Shown piece by piece: positions 17,553-26,802 of a stretch of DNA of 64,000 nucleotides (the stretch's first letter is position 1; every line of letters starts with the position of its first letter). The notes under the pieces were generated by a model. That model was not told the DNA's origin, did not search any database, and worked only from the letters and a program-made list of their open reading frames with translations. Source of the stretch: Halorubrum hochsteinianum (GTDB taxonomy: Archaea; Halobacteriota; Halobacteria; Halobacteriales; Haloferacaceae); NCBI RefSeq assembly GCF_023702125.1, contig NZ_CP098415.1:1922001-1986000 (forward strand). Reading direction: 5' to 3'. A program made the position numbers and the translations under genes.

Positions 17553-18434
17553 ATGGCAACACAGACCGAATCGGAATCGAGCGGCGGCGTACTGATGCGC
17601 GACCGGCTGGTGAAGCGGGTCGGCGAGGCGGCCGCCGGCGGGTTCGTGCTGGCCATCGGCGGACTGCTCGCGTGGATCCTCTCGACGCAGGTCGACTACG
17701 AGCTGCTCTCCTCGCCGCTCATCGCCCGGCGGTTCGCGGAGGCGTTCTTCCTCGTCGTCCAGATCGTCGTGATATCGAGCCTGCTGTCCGTGACCCTCGG
17801 CGTCTTCGTGGGGCTCGGCCGCATCTCGACGTCGCGAATCACCGGGCGGATCGCGAAGGGATACGTCGAGTTCTTCCGCGGTACCCCCCTTCTGTTCCAG
17901 TTGTTCGTCATCTACTTCGGCGTCCCGCGGCTGTGGGCGACCGGGGAGTTCCCGTTCCCTGACTGGGCGCTCCCGGCCGCGATCGTCGGGCTCACGCTGA
18001 ACCACGGCGCGTACGTCGGCGAGGCGATCCGCGGCGGGATCGACGCCGTCCCCGACGGCCAGATGGAGGCGGCGCGGTCGCTCGGGATGTCCCGAGTGAT
18101 GGCGCTGCGCGAGGTCGTGCTCCCGCAGGCGTGGCGGAACGCGCTCGCGGCGATCGGCAACGACCAGATCATCCTCGTGAAGGACACCTCGCTGCTGACC
18201 GTTATCGCCGTCCCGGAGATCATGAGCGTGTTCCGAAACATCAACAGCAACCAGCTCGACCCGTGGACCCCGCTCGTGTGGGTGTGCGTGCTCTACCTCG
18301 TCATCACGATGTCGATGAGCCAGCTCGTCAACGGACTGGAGCGCCGCTCCGACTGGGGGTCGGACAGCCGGATGTTCGGTCGGCTGTCGGGGCTCGGGTC
18401 CGGCGGCGACGCCGACGGGGGTGAGGAGGCGTGA
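17553..18434 (+). CDS. Amino-acid ABC transporter permease
   Basis: A 293-residue membrane protein of the HisM/GlnP type with five or six membrane segments. The EAA loop is GQMEAARSLGMSRVMALREVVLPQA (about residues 169-193), the contact site for the ATPase; VEFFRGTPLLFQLF is the family N-terminal signature. It begins 33 bases after the binding-protein gene and overlaps the ATPase gene by 4 bases. A single permease gene means a homodimeric channel. Confidence 0.92.
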   Translation: MATQTESESSGGVLMRDRLVKRVGEAAAGGFVLAIGGLLAWILSTQVDYELLSSPLIARRFAEAFFLVVQIVVISSLLSVTLGVFVGLGRISTSRITGRIAKGYVEFFRGTPLLFQLFVIYFGVPRLWATGEFPFPDWALPAAIVGLTLNHGAYVGEAIRGGIDAVPDGQMEAARSLGMSRVMALREVVLPQAWRNALAAIGNDQIILVKDTSLLTVIAVPEIMSVFRNINSNQLDPWTPLVWVCVLYLVITMSMSQLVNGLERRSDWGSDSRMFGRLSGLGSGGDADGGEEA

Positions 18435-19159
18435 CCCGTCCGCTCGTGGAGTTCGACGGCGTCGACAAGTCGTTCGGGGACACGCAGGTGCTGTACGACG
18501 TCGGCCTCTCCGTCGACGAGGGGGAGGTGGTCGTCGTCATCGGGCCGTCCGGCTCCGGGAAGTCGACGCTGCTCCGGTGTACGAACCGATTAGAGGAGAT
18601 ACAGGCCGGTGACATCCGGCTGGACGGGCGGTCCGTCATCGAGACGGACGTGAACGAGATCCGCCAGCAGATCGGGATGGTGTTCCAGTCGTTCAACCTC
18701 TTCCCGCACAAGACCGCCCTCGAAAACGTCGCGCTCGCGCCGGAGAAGGTGAAGGGCCGGCCCGAGGCGGAGGCGAGAGAGGCTGCGGCGGAGCTCCTCG
18801 ACCGGGTCGGCCTCGCCGACCAGGCCGAGTCGTATCCGAACGCGCTCTCGGGCGGGCAACAGCAGCGCGTCGCCATCGCCCGGGCGCTGGCGATGGAGCC
18901 GAAGGTGATGCTGTTCGACGAGGTGACGAGCGCGCTCGACCCCGAACTCGTCGGCGAGGTGCTCGACGTGATCGAGGGGCTCGCGGCCGACGGCATGACG
19001 ATGGTCCTCGTCACCCACGAGATGGGGTTCGCCCGGGAGGTCGGCGACCGCATCGTCCTGATGGCCGACGGCCGGGTCGTCGAGCGGACCGAGACGGCGT
19101 CCTTCTTCGAGGAGCCGGGGACCGAGCGCGGTCGACAGTTCCTCTCGCGGCTGCTGTAG
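18431..19159 (+). CDS. Amino-acid ABC transporter ATP-binding protein
   Basis: A 242-residue ATPase of the GlnQ/HisP type. Walker A is GPSGSGKST (about residues 38-46), signature LSGGQQQRVAIARAL, Walker B VMLFDEVTSALDP, switch histidine in LVTHEM. It starts with GTG inside the permease stop (GTGA overlap), so translation is coupled. Confidence 0.95.
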   Translation: MTRPLVEFDGVDKSFGDTQVLYDVGLSVDEGEVVVVIGPSGSGKSTLLRCTNRLEEIQAGDIRLDGRSVIETDVNEIRQQIGMVFQSFNLFPHKTALENVALAPEKVKGRPEAEAREAAAELLDRVGLADQAESYPNALSGGQQQRVAIARALAMEPKVMLFDEVTSALDPELVGEVLDVIEGLAADGMTMVLVTHEMGFAREVGDRIVLMADGRVVERTETASFFEEPGTERGRQFLSRLL

Positions 19160-19217
19160 GGTCTTTCACGGCTGTTATCCGTCCCTCGCGGCCGTTGTCG
19201 GTCCCTCCGCGTCGAGT

Positions 19218-20285
19218 TCAGAGGTCGGTGACGACCTCGACGCCGCGCGCGTCGTACTCGTCCATGGCCGCGAGCCGCCCCGACACCTCCGACAGCGACA
19301 GTTCGTCGGTGACTAACGCGGCGGGGTCGACCTCGGTCGCCTCGATCAGCGCGAACAGGTCCGGATAGCTCGTCGGCGGCATCCCGCGCGAGCCGATAAA
19401 GGAGATCTCCCAGCGGGTCATCCAGTCGGTCGGGAGCGACACCTCACCTCGCTCGGCCTCGGTCGTGAGGCCGACCTGAACGTGGGTGCCGCGCGGTCGC
19501 AGCGACCGGACCGAGTTCCGGCAGGTCTCGGCGATCCCTAAGGCGTCGAGCGACACGTCCGCGCCGCCGTCGGTGCGGTCGCGGACCCGCTCGGGGACGC
19601 TCCGCGAGTCGGCGTCGGTCGGGTTGACGGTCGCGTCAGCACCGGACTCGGTCGCCATCGCGAGCGCGTCGTCGTCCACGTCGACCGCGATGACGCGCGC
19701 GCCGAGCGCCGCGGCGACCTGGACCGCGGAGAGGCCGACGCCCCCGCAGCCGTGGACCGCGACGGCGTCGCCCCCGCCGACGCCCGCCCGCTCGGCGAGC
19801 GCGTGGTACGCCGTCATGTATCGACAGCCGAGCGCCGCGGCGGCGGTCGCGCCGAGCCACGGCGGGCGCTCGACGAGGTTGTAGTCGGCCGCCGGGACCG
19901 ACACCCGCTCCGCGAACGCGCCCTGTGCGTCGGGCTCGAACCCCAGCGCGCGCCCGTCCTCGCAGACGTTGCCGGCCCCGCGACGGCAGTGCGGACAGGT
20001 GCCGTCGCCGAGCGAGAAGGGGACCACGACCCGGTCGCCCGGGCGAAACCGGTCGACCTCGTCGCCGACGGCGACCACCTCGCCGGCCGGTTCGTGGCCG
20101 AGGATCTGGCCGCGCGGGACGCGGTCGTCGGCCCACTCGCCGTGGCCCGCCCACGCGTGCCAGTCGCTGCGGCAGACGCCGCAGGCCTCCACGCGGACGA
20201 CGGCCCCGTCGGGTGCCGGCTCGGGGGCCGGCACGTCGCGGACCGCGAGCGGCTCGCCGTACTCTCGCAGGATCGCTGCGCGCAT
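19218..20285 (-). CDS. Zinc-dependent alcohol dehydrogenase (MDR family)
   Basis: A 355-residue medium-chain dehydrogenase. Catalytic zinc residues are in EACGVCRSDWHAW and LGHEPAGEV. The structural zinc site is CPHCRRGAGNVC (three of the usual four cysteines clear). The NAD(P)-binding loop is HGCGGVGLSAVQVAA. The start at 20285 (MRAAILREYGEPL) is family-typical; the 36 upstream residues in frame are not conserved-looking. The alcohol substrate is unknown. Confidence 0.9.
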   Translation of the reverse strand: MRAAILREYGEPLAVRDVPAPEPAPDGAVVRVEACGVCRSDWHAWAGHGEWADDRVPRGQILGHEPAGEVVAVGDEVDRFRPGDRVVVPFSLGDGTCPHCRRGAGNVCEDGRALGFEPDAQGAFAERVSVPAADYNLVERPPWLGATAAAALGCRYMTAYHALAERAGVGGGDAVAVHGCGGVGLSAVQVAAALGARVIAVDVDDDALAMATESGADATVNPTDADSRSVPERVRDRTDGGADVSLDALGIAETCRNSVRSLRPRGTHVQVGLTTEAERGEVSLPTDWMTRWEISFIGSRGMPPTSYPDLFALIEATEVDPAALVTDELSLSEVSGRLAAMDEYDARGVEVVTDL

Positions 20286-20480
20286 ACGACCACACACCGG
20301 CGGACGGGACAAAGTTCTCTCGACACTCGCGGACCCTCCTGATCGGGAGCAACTGATTCCCCTTCGAGCCGACCGTCGGCTCGTCCGCGACAATTATTTC
20401 GCGCGTTTTCGACTTGATCTCAGCGCATGACAAGTGATAGTCGAGTAAGGTTTATATCGGCCGGGTAGACTCGTTGACAC

Positions 20481-21659
20481 GTGTCGGAACGAATGGAGCA
20501 GCGGCCCGGGATCGCGTACCGTCGTCCCGGGGGCGACGCCTCGCGGTTCGTGGTCGAGGCCGCCGGAGACCCGCGGCTCGACCTGCCGGAGCGGCCGGAC
20601 GGGGGGTGGCTCGGCTGCGTGGCCGACGAGGATCGGGGCCGGCTCCGCGCGGCCTTGGAAGTCGATCCCGTCGACGTCGTGTATCGCGTCGAGAGCGGCG
20701 CGGGGTCGCGGTGGATCCACGAGCGCGGCCGGGAGGTCGACGACGGCGACGTGGTCGGCTACCTCTTCCCGGCGGACGAGCGCGTCGAGCGCCGCCGACG
20801 GCTGGAGCGCCAGCGGGAGCGGCTGGAGGAGTTCGCGAGCGTCGTCTCGCACGACCTCCGGAACCCGCTCTCGGTCGCGGTCGGGAACATCGAGCTGGCG
20901 GCCGACCTCGACGCCGACCTCGACGGCGACGGGACGACGGAGCGGCTGGACCGCGCCCTCGACGCGCTCGACCGGATGGACGACCTTATCGGCGACCTCC
21001 TGACGCTGGCCCGGGAGGGGGAGACGGTCCGAGCCGCCGAGCCGACGGAGCTGCGGTCGGTCGTCGAGCGGGCGTGGCGGACCGTCGGCGAGCCAGCGGA
21101 CGCCGCGCTCGTCGTCGACGGACCGCTCGGCGAAGTCTCGTGCGATCCCGACAGGCTCCGCCAGGCCTTCGAGAACCTCTTCCGGAACGCGCTGGAACAC
21201 GGGACGCCCGACAGCGTCGACGCCCTCTCCGGTCCGGCGGAGGGAACGCCCGAAGACGACATCGAGTCCGGGACCTTCTCGACGGGCGGGGAGGCGTCGG
21301 CGGAGAACGGCGCGACGGGCGCGCCGGACGCGTTTGACACGCCGGACGCGTCGGACCTACCGGACGCGGCGGTCCGCGTCCGCGTCGGCCCGACCGACGA
21401 CGGGTTCTACGTCGCGGACGACGGCCCGGGAATCGAGGTCGACCAGCGGGACGCGGTCTTCGAGCCGGGACACACCACCGCCCCCGACGGCACCGGCTTC
21501 GGGCTGGCGATCGTCGAGCGCATCGCGGGGGCGCACGGCTGGGCCGTCTCGGTGACGGAGAGCCGGGAGGGCGGCGCGCGGTTCGAGTTCGCCTGCGACG
21601 AGTCGCTCGACGCCGGAGAGTCGGCCGAAAGCGAGCCGAACCCGACGCACAGCGCGTGA
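20481..21659 (+). CDS. Sensor histidine kinase
   Basis: 392 residues, no membrane segment. Residues 1-110 are a divergent PAS-like sensor region (recognised by position only). The phospho-acceptor H-box is SVVSHDLRNPLS (about 131-142) and the N-box is AFENLFRNALEHG. An unusually long acidic insert (about residues 245-295) follows the N-box. Then come G1 VADDGPGIEV and G2 GTGFGLAIVERIAGAHGW. The start is GTG or the ATG 12 bases later; TTTATAT 25 bp upstream supports either. No response regulator is adjacent (orphan kinase). Confidence 0.88.
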   Translation: MSERMEQRPGIAYRRPGGDASRFVVEAAGDPRLDLPERPDGGWLGCVADEDRGRLRAALEVDPVDVVYRVESGAGSRWIHERGREVDDGDVVGYLFPADERVERRRRLERQRERLEEFASVVSHDLRNPLSVAVGNIELAADLDADLDGDGTTERLDRALDALDRMDDLIGDLLTLAREGETVRAAEPTELRSVVERAWRTVGEPADAALVVDGPLGEVSCDPDRLRQAFENLFRNALEHGTPDSVDALSGPAEGTPEDDIESGTFSTGGEASAENGATGAPDAFDTPDASDLPDAAVRVRVGPTDDGFYVADDGPGIEVDQRDAVFEPGHTTAPDGTGFGLAIVERIAGAHGWAVSVTESREGGARFEFACDESLDAGESAESEPNPTHSA

Positions 21660-21687
21660 GCGGCCGCGGCGCGCGGCCGCGGGCCGA

Positions 21688-23202
21688 TCACATGAAGTCG
21701 TTCAGTCCGGCCTGATCGTCGTCCCCATCGTCGGGGTCCGCGTCGGTCGCCGGCGCGCCGTCGGGGGCGTCGGCCGCCGCGCCGCCGCGGTCGGACTCGG
21801 CGGCGGTCGGCGCGGAGTCGTCCACGGCGGAGCCGTCGCCGGCGGCCCCGTCGTCGCCGTCGCCCGCGCGCCCCGTTCCGCCGAGCGCGAAGGCCCCGTC
21901 GGCGTGTTCCTCGATGAGGTCCTCGCGGCGGGCCTGCGCGTCCTCGACGATCGACGCGACCTTGTTCGTCGACTCGCCGGAGCCGGTGACGAAGGCGACG
22001 CCGGCCTCGTCGAGGTCGTACGCCGCCGCCATCGCGACGGTCAGCTCGCGGGGCTTACAGTGGTGGGTGATCGCTTCGAGGAACGGCAACACCTCGCGGC
22101 GCGCGGTCGCGACGCTACAGCCGCTGGCGGCCGCGATCTTGCCGACGACCTCGTCCGCGGTCGCGTCGGACGACGACCAGAACTGCGGCCGGCCGTACCG
22201 CGTCCAGCCGCCCTTCTCGCCGTCGCGGGCGGCCGCGACGCCCGCCGCCGCGTTGTCGGTCGCGTACCGCCAGTAGCTGTAGTTCTGCGTGGCGCGGACC
22301 CGGCCGAGCCACACGTCGGCGTTCGCGAGGAAGTCGTACGCGCGGACCGCCTCCGTCGGCTCGTACACGTCCAAGACGTTGTTCTCGATCCACGCCGCCA
22401 GGTCGTCGGGCGTCTCATCAACCGCGTAGGCGGACTGGAGCGCCTCCTCCGCGGACTCCTCCTTCAACACGGCGTCGAGGAAGGGGAACAGCCCGAGCGC
22501 CTTGTCGCGGTCGCCGGTGACCACGTCGGCGACCGTGATCGAGTCGCGCCCCTGCGTGGCGGCCTGGAGGTCGTTGACCGCGCCGCGGAGGTCGCCGCGG
22601 TTCCCCTCCGCGATCTGCTGGAGCGCGTCGGACTCGAACTCGATTCCCTCCTTGCGGCAGATGTCCCGGAGGACGGGAACGATCGAGCGCGCGGAGACGT
22701 CGCGGAACTCGATCTCTTGGGTGGCGTTCCGGAGCCCCCGGGACATGTCGTAGTAGTCGTTGGCGATGAGGACGATGGGCTGGCCCGACTCCTTGACCAG
22801 CTTCGTGATCGCCGAGGCCCCGCCGCGGTCGTAGTTGCCGTGGATGTTGTCGGCCTCGTCCAAGATCACGAGCTGGCGCGAGGCGGTGTCGCCGCCGGCC
22901 GCGCCGCCGCCCGCCGCGCTCCCGCCGAGCGTGGCGTTGCGGGCGGCCCGCCCCGCGAAGCGCTCGATGACGTCGGCGGTGCGCTGGTCGGAGGCGTTGA
23001 GTTCCACCGTCTCCCACCCCATGTCGTTCGCGAGCGCGTGGGCCGCGCTCGTCTTCCCGACGCCCGGGCTGCCGTGGAGGACGACCGCCTCGTGATGGTC
23101 GTCCCACGAGCGGGCCCACTCCGCGAACGCGTCGCGGGCCTTGTCGTTGCCGCGCACCTCCGAGAGCGTGCTCGGGCGGTACTTCTCCGTCCAGTCGGCC
23201 AT
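21688..23202 (-). CDS. rfcL: Replication factor C large subunit
   Basis: Clamp loader subunit that opens PCNA with RFC small subunit. 504 residues: WTEKYRP start, Walker A GSPGVGKT (44-51), Walker B ILDEAD (113-118), and a C-terminal acidic region ending QAGLNDFM, a PCNA-interacting (PIP-like) box. A Gly/Ala-rich insert (about residues 93-105) between the Walker motifs is unusual but short; there is no intein. A single-copy housekeeping gene marking the chromosome side of the boundary. Confidence 0.95.
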   Translation of the reverse strand: MADWTEKYRPSTLSEVRGNDKARDAFAEWARSWDDHHEAVVLHGSPGVGKTSAAHALANDMGWETVELNASDQRTADVIERFAGRAARNATLGGSAAGGGAAGGDTASRQLVILDEADNIHGNYDRGGASAITKLVKESGQPIVLIANDYYDMSRGLRNATQEIEFRDVSARSIVPVLRDICRKEGIEFESDALQQIAEGNRGDLRGAVNDLQAATQGRDSITVADVVTGDRDKALGLFPFLDAVLKEESAEEALQSAYAVDETPDDLAAWIENNVLDVYEPTEAVRAYDFLANADVWLGRVRATQNYSYWRYATDNAAAGVAAARDGEKGGWTRYGRPQFWSSSDATADEVVGKIAAASGCSVATARREVLPFLEAITHHCKPRELTVAMAAAYDLDEAGVAFVTGSGESTNKVASIVEDAQARREDLIEEHADGAFALGGTGRAGDGDDGAAGDGSAVDDSAPTAAESDRGGAAADAPDGAPATDADPDDGDDDQAGLNDFM

Positions 23203-23244
23203 TACCGGAGCAAGGAGCGAGCCGCGTTTAGTGGTTGCGGAGCG

Positions 23245-23604
23245 TCAGTCGTCCGCCCGCTCGCGGAGGTCGAGACGCGGGGTGAACCCCTCGTACGCGC
23301 CGTCACTAGATACGACAAGGTGGAGCGCGTCGAGCGTGAGCCGGGAGGTCCAGAAGTCGTCCCGATGATCGCGATACGTCGACTCGGCCGCGTCTCCGAG
23401 CCGGTCGTCGTCTTTGATCAGCGCGAGGAGGAAGTCGGTCTCCCCGTACGTTCAGCGCCCCGCCTCGTCGATCGCGGCGTCTCGCGCGCCGTCACGCAAC
23501 TCCTCGGCGGTCTTCTTGACATCCTCGAACTCGTCTCTGAGCGCTTCGAGCGGGTCCTCCGAGGGCCGATCGTCGTCCTCGGGACGCCACTCGGAACTCG
23601 ACAT
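23245..23604 (-). pseudogene. Small haloarchaeal gene interrupted by an in-frame TGA
   Basis: Starts MSSSEWRPEDDDRP with a proper TATA (TATTATAAA, about 23626-23634) 25 bp upstream. After codon 50 a TGA (23452-23454) interrupts the frame. The same frame then stays open for 68 more codons with equally haloarchaeal composition (TYGETDFLLALIKDDD to RADD). Both halves read like one 119-residue protein, so a nonsense mutation is the simplest reading. The product is unknown. A sequencing error at one base is the alternative. Confidence 0.6.
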
Positions 23605-23735
23605 ATACGGCGGTACTCGTGACGGTATTATAAATTCTCGCCGATAGGTGGAACCGGATCTGCGAGGTGTTTCCGGATCGGCCGTTCGCTTCGCTCGCGA
23701 CCACTCAGGGAAAATTCGATCAAAAAGCGCGAGCT

Positions 23736-23921
23736 CTACTCCCCGACCGCCTCCTCGATGATCTCGATCTCCTCGTCGGTGAGTCCGTACAGCTCGTAGA
23801 CAATCTCGTCGATCAGGTCGTCGGTCTTCTCAATCTTCTCATCAAGTTCCTCGGCGCGCTCGACCGTTTCCAGATGGTTCTCTAAGTCGTCGGCCACGTC
23901 GTCGACATCCGGGAAGTTCGT
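23736..23921 (-). pseudogene. C-terminal fragment resembling restriction/modification proteins
   Basis: The frame ends in a charged coiled-coil-like helix and IVYELYGLTDEEIEIIEEAV, the last residues of many haloarchaeal Eco57I-type or type I specificity proteins. There is no start of its own; the frame runs into the end of the integrase gene. It looks like a 3' remnant left beside an integration or deletion junction. Confidence 0.5.
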
Positions 23922-23991
23922 ATGGGACCGCTGAGGACAGCGACACGGTCTGAGTTGTACTCCATCCGATTTTCGGAGGTTTTCAGTGTCA

Positions 23992-25134
23992 TTATTCGTA
24001 TAGTTTGTCGAGATTCTCACGGCGGATCGCCATTCGCCGGAGCTTCTCAGGCTGGTCGTAGACGCTGTTCACGAGCTCCACTGAGGTCGCCATCTTGGTC
24101 GCGATGTCTTCGGGCGCCCATCCGCGGTCGCGATGCCACGTCACCGAGCCCGTCCGCCACTTGTGCGGGGACCGAACCGACGGACAGCGCGACTGCTGAC
24201 CGTGGACGCGGGCCTCGCAGTCGGCCGGGTCGCGGTCGTGAGGGCACTCCTTCCCGACCTGACACGGCTGGGTCAGCTCGTACGCCCGGATCCGGATGCC
24301 GGAGACGGTGATCCTCCCCGGCGACTTCTTCGAGGTGAGCAGGGGCTTCCGGTCGTTCTCGTCGGAACCCTCCACGCGGCGATACCGGATGTAATCCCGG
24401 AGGACCTCACCGAGCTCCTCCGAGATGTTCACCGGGCGCTCGCCGCCGTACTTCTTCTTTAGTGGCGTGTCCTCGTCCGGACGGTGCCGGAAGTAGACGA
24501 ACGGCAGCTCGACGCCGCCGAGGATCTCTTCCAGGACGGACTCGCCGACGTCGAGGTCCTCCTGGTACCGCAGCCGATCGAGATCGTCCTCTTCGAGGTA
24601 GACGTCCTCCAAGTCGAGTGCTCGGAGCGACCCTGCGCGGGCGCCGGTCTCCCACAGCAGGAACGCGAGGACGTGGTCGCGGCTCGCGTACTCGAAGCGG
24701 TCGAGGTACTCGAGGATATCCTTCGCACGCTGTGTCGGAAGCTTCTCGCGGTTGATCCGCTCGTCCTTCGAGAGCTGCGGGATGTCGACCTGACTTGCGA
24801 CCGCCGGCTCGACCGCGTTCGCTCTGATACCGAACTCGAGGTACTGCCGGATCGTCCCGAGTTGGTTGTTCAGCGTGTTCTTCTGGATGTCACCGCTGGA
24901 CCGGCGCATCGAGTCGAACCGGAGCACGTGGCGCCCGTTCAGGTCGTTCAGGTTGTCGACGCCCTCCTCTTCGAGGAACTCGACGAACGGCCTGACTCGG
25001 TAGCGATAGCTCTGGACTGTGCTCTCGGACTTGTCCATCTCCTGCCGTTCGAGCCAGATCTCGAACGCCTCGCGCGGCGCCATCGGAACGAGCTCGTCGC
25101 CGGCTGCCGGCGCCTCGTACTCGTCGTCCCTCAC
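23992..25134 (-). CDS. Tyrosine recombinase/integrase of the accessory element
   Basis: A 380-residue site-specific integrase. The SAM-like N-terminal domain (residues 20-120) starts REAFEIWLERQEMDKSESTV. Catalytic residues: R166 in TGARAGSLRALD, H324 and R327 in SPHKWRTGSVTWHRDRG, nucleophile Y359 in NSVYDQPEK. A cysteine cluster (C291, C297, C306, C317) is inserted before the HxxR box and may bind zinc, a feature of some haloarchaeal integrases. It is the last gene of the early operon and lies at the left edge of the element. I could not find its att repeat. Confidence 0.92.
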   Translation of the reverse strand: MRDDEYEAPAAGDELVPMAPREAFEIWLERQEMDKSESTVQSYRYRVRPFVEFLEEEGVDNLNDLNGRHVLRFDSMRRSSGDIQKNTLNNQLGTIRQYLEFGIRANAVEPAVASQVDIPQLSKDERINREKLPTQRAKDILEYLDRFEYASRDHVLAFLLWETGARAGSLRALDLEDVYLEEDDLDRLRYQEDLDVGESVLEEILGGVELPFVYFRHRPDEDTPLKKKYGGERPVNISEELGEVLRDYIRYRRVEGSDENDRKPLLTSKKSPGRITVSGIRIRAYELTQPCQVGKECPHDRDPADCEARVHGQQSRCPSVRSPHKWRTGSVTWHRDRGWAPEDIATKMATSVELVNSVYDQPEKLRRMAIRRENLDKLYE

Positions 25135-25439
25135 CGCTCACCTCCGAGCACGCGGATCGCCTCGCGCAACATCTTCTCGTCGGCGCCGTTCGCGAGCTCG
25201 ACGAGGCGCTTCACCAGCAGGTCCCGCTCGGTCGACGTCGGCGGGTCCGGCCACGGCGTGCCCTTGACCTCGGTCCAGAGGAGGTACATCGACTCCTCGT
25301 CGAACTCGACTTCGAGCGGGCCGTCCGCCGTGATCAGCGTGAGAACGTAGCCGTCGTCGTCGACCGTCGGCCCGTACGTTACCCCCGTAAGTGGGCGCTC
25401 AGCGTCGACGACGCGGCGTTCGATGTTGCTCCCGCTCAT
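25131..25439 (-). CDS. Hypothetical protein of the early operon
   Basis: 102 residues starting MSGSNIERRVVDAE. It has a beta-rich core (DDDGYVLTLITADGPLEVEFDEESMYLLW) and a helical tail. No family recognised. ATGA overlap with the integrase gene downstream, and its own start overlaps the end of the TFB-like gene, so it is made with the integrase. Confidence 0.7.
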   Translation of the reverse strand: MSGSNIERRVVDAERPLTGVTYGPTVDDDGYVLTLITADGPLEVEFDEESMYLLWTEVKGTPWPDPPTSTERDLLVKRLVELANGADEKMLREAIRVLGGER

Positions 25440-25804
25440 CCTCGGATGACCTCCCTGATCCGGCGGACGAGGCCCTCATCGCGCTCGGCCACATCGGCGG
25501 CCGTGTCTTCGCTCGGGAAGTCGCCGTACCCCTCGTGTTCGAGCAGCTCCTGATTACAGGATCCGATGGCCGCCTCAGAGACGTCGACGACCTCGCTGAT
25601 CTCATGCTGGTAGCGTTTCTCGTTGTAGAGCACGCCGGCGAGGTACACGCTCGCGGCAGCGACGACGCTCGGCGAGCGGTTGATCGGGTACTGGAAATCC
25701 GCGGCCTCAGCGAGCTCGTTCGCTCGCTCGGTGACCCGATCCGAGAGGTCGAGTTCATCAGCGATTTCGTCGACGCGGTCCGACGCGAGGTCGAGGTCCG
25801 TCAT
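25436..25804 (-). CDS. TFB-like protein with one cyclin-fold repeat
   Basis: 122 residues. The stretch RSPSVVAAASVYLAGVLYNEKRYQHEISEVV followed by VSEAAIGSCNQEL is the cyclin-fold repeat of archaeal transcription factor B, including the DNA-recognition-like helix. A complete TFB has a zinc ribbon and two repeats; only one is present. It may redirect or block transcription initiation for the element. Start at 25804, overlapping its upstream neighbour by 4 bases. Confidence 0.75.
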   Translation of the reverse strand: MTDLDLASDRVDEIADELDLSDRVTERANELAEAADFQYPINRSPSVVAAASVYLAGVLYNEKRYQHEISEVVDVSEAAIGSCNQELLEHEGYGDFPSEDTAADVAERDEGLVRRIREVIRG

Positions 25805-26115
25805 CGGTCGTCCCCGTCGATCATGATGTCCGAGAGGTCGCCGGCGTCGGCGCCGTCGCTCTCGGCTTCCATCTCCTCGGTGAACGTCTCCACCTCGTCG
25901 CGGAACAGCCGGAAGAACTCGCGCGTCGAGTCCTCCGAGCGCACCTGCGAGTGCTGCTTCGTGATCGCGTTCACCATCGACTCGAAGACCTGTCCCTCGT
26001 CTTCGAGGACGTTGATGCCGTCCGAGAGGCGCCGATACGCGAGCGCCTTCTGGAATATCTTCGTGTTCACGACCGCCTCGATCTCCTCGTCGCTCAGCTC
26101 GTCGAGATCGATCAT
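25801..26115 (-). CDS. Hypothetical acidic helical protein
   Basis: 104 residues beginning MIDLDELSDEEIEAVVNTKIF, almost entirely helical and very acidic toward the C-terminus. No known family. Overlaps the TFB-like gene by 4 bases (ATGA), in the same operon. Confidence 0.65.
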   Translation of the reverse strand: MIDLDELSDEEIEAVVNTKIFQKALAYRRLSDGINVLEDEGQVFESMVNAITKQHSQVRSEDSTREFFRLFRDEVETFTEEMEAESDGADAGDLSDIMIDGDDR

Positions 26116-26168
26116 GCCGCGACACCCCCCGAAGACTGATGCTGCTGATAGCGCAACTGCGAGCCACG

Positions 26169-26480
26169 ATGACCGACGAAGTCCCCGACACCTGCGCCCG
26201 TTGCGGAGACACGATCCCCGGCCGGCCCTCCGTGTTCGACCTCAAGCCCGATTACCGGGAGTACCTCGAAGAGGAGCGCGACCTCGACTGGTTCCCGATG
26301 GGTCCGGTCGTCGTCTGCTGTTCCGACTGCTCGCACCGACTCGATCACCTCCACGAGGCGCTTTCGGAGCACCGGGCCTACGGGAGCGACGAACAGACCG
26401 AAGAGATCGAGTTGATGCTCTTCGGCGAACTCGACGATCTCGACCTCGACGGCGTCGTCGACCACGGGCACTTCCTGTAA
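26169..26480 (+). CDS. Small zinc-ribbon protein, antiparallel to the early operon
   Basis: 103 residues with two cysteine pairs, TCARCGDTIPG and VVCCSDCSHRL, making a probable zinc-binding site. It exactly fills a gap between minus-strand genes. An in-frame ATG at 26139 could add ten residues. The minus-strand frame across the same bases lacks motifs and is rejected. The function is unknown. Confidence 0.6.
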   Translation: MTDEVPDTCARCGDTIPGRPSVFDLKPDYREYLEEERDLDWFPMGPVVVCCSDCSHRLDHLHEALSEHRAYGSDEQTEEIELMLFGELDDLDLDGVVDHGHFL

Positions 26481-26481
26481 G

Positions 26482-26802
26482 CTACGCATCGCCCACCTCC
26501 TCCGGTAACTTCGCCTCAACGCCGAAAGCGAGGTCACCCGTCGGGTGGATGTGTGCCCACGTCGACCGGAGGTCGTGGGCTCGATAGAGGTCGCTCAGGT
26601 CCGTCGTGGACGGCGTGTCACCGCTCACCCGGACGACGAAGTGGGTCGCGAAGTCCCGATGGTCCGGTTTCTGGTGGTACTCCACGACGTCGGGATGCTC
26701 GTCGAGCGCGTCGACGATCGCCTCCAGGTCGCGAACGTCATCGAGCCGCGGCGGCCACGGTTTCACGTCGTCGGTCCGGACAGGGGATTCGGACTCGCTC
26801 AC
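26482..26802 (-). CDS. Hypothetical protein of the early operon
   Basis: 106 residues with alternating strand/helix pattern (DLEAIVDALDEHPDVVEY, THFVVRVSG). No recognised domain. Four-base overlap with the upstream gene; ends next to the antiparallel zinc-ribbon gene. Confidence 0.65.
   Translation of the reverse strand: MSESESPVRTDDVKPWPPRLDDVRDLEAIVDALDEHPDVVEYHQKPDHRDFATHFVVRVSGDTPSTTDLSDLYRAHDLRSTWAHIHPTGDLAFGVEAKLPEEVGDA

Noticed and set aside
26112-26537. Minus-strand frame opposite the zinc-ribbon gene
   Set aside because: It would make the operon continuous but has no cysteine or domain signal; the plus-strand product has two CxxC pairs.
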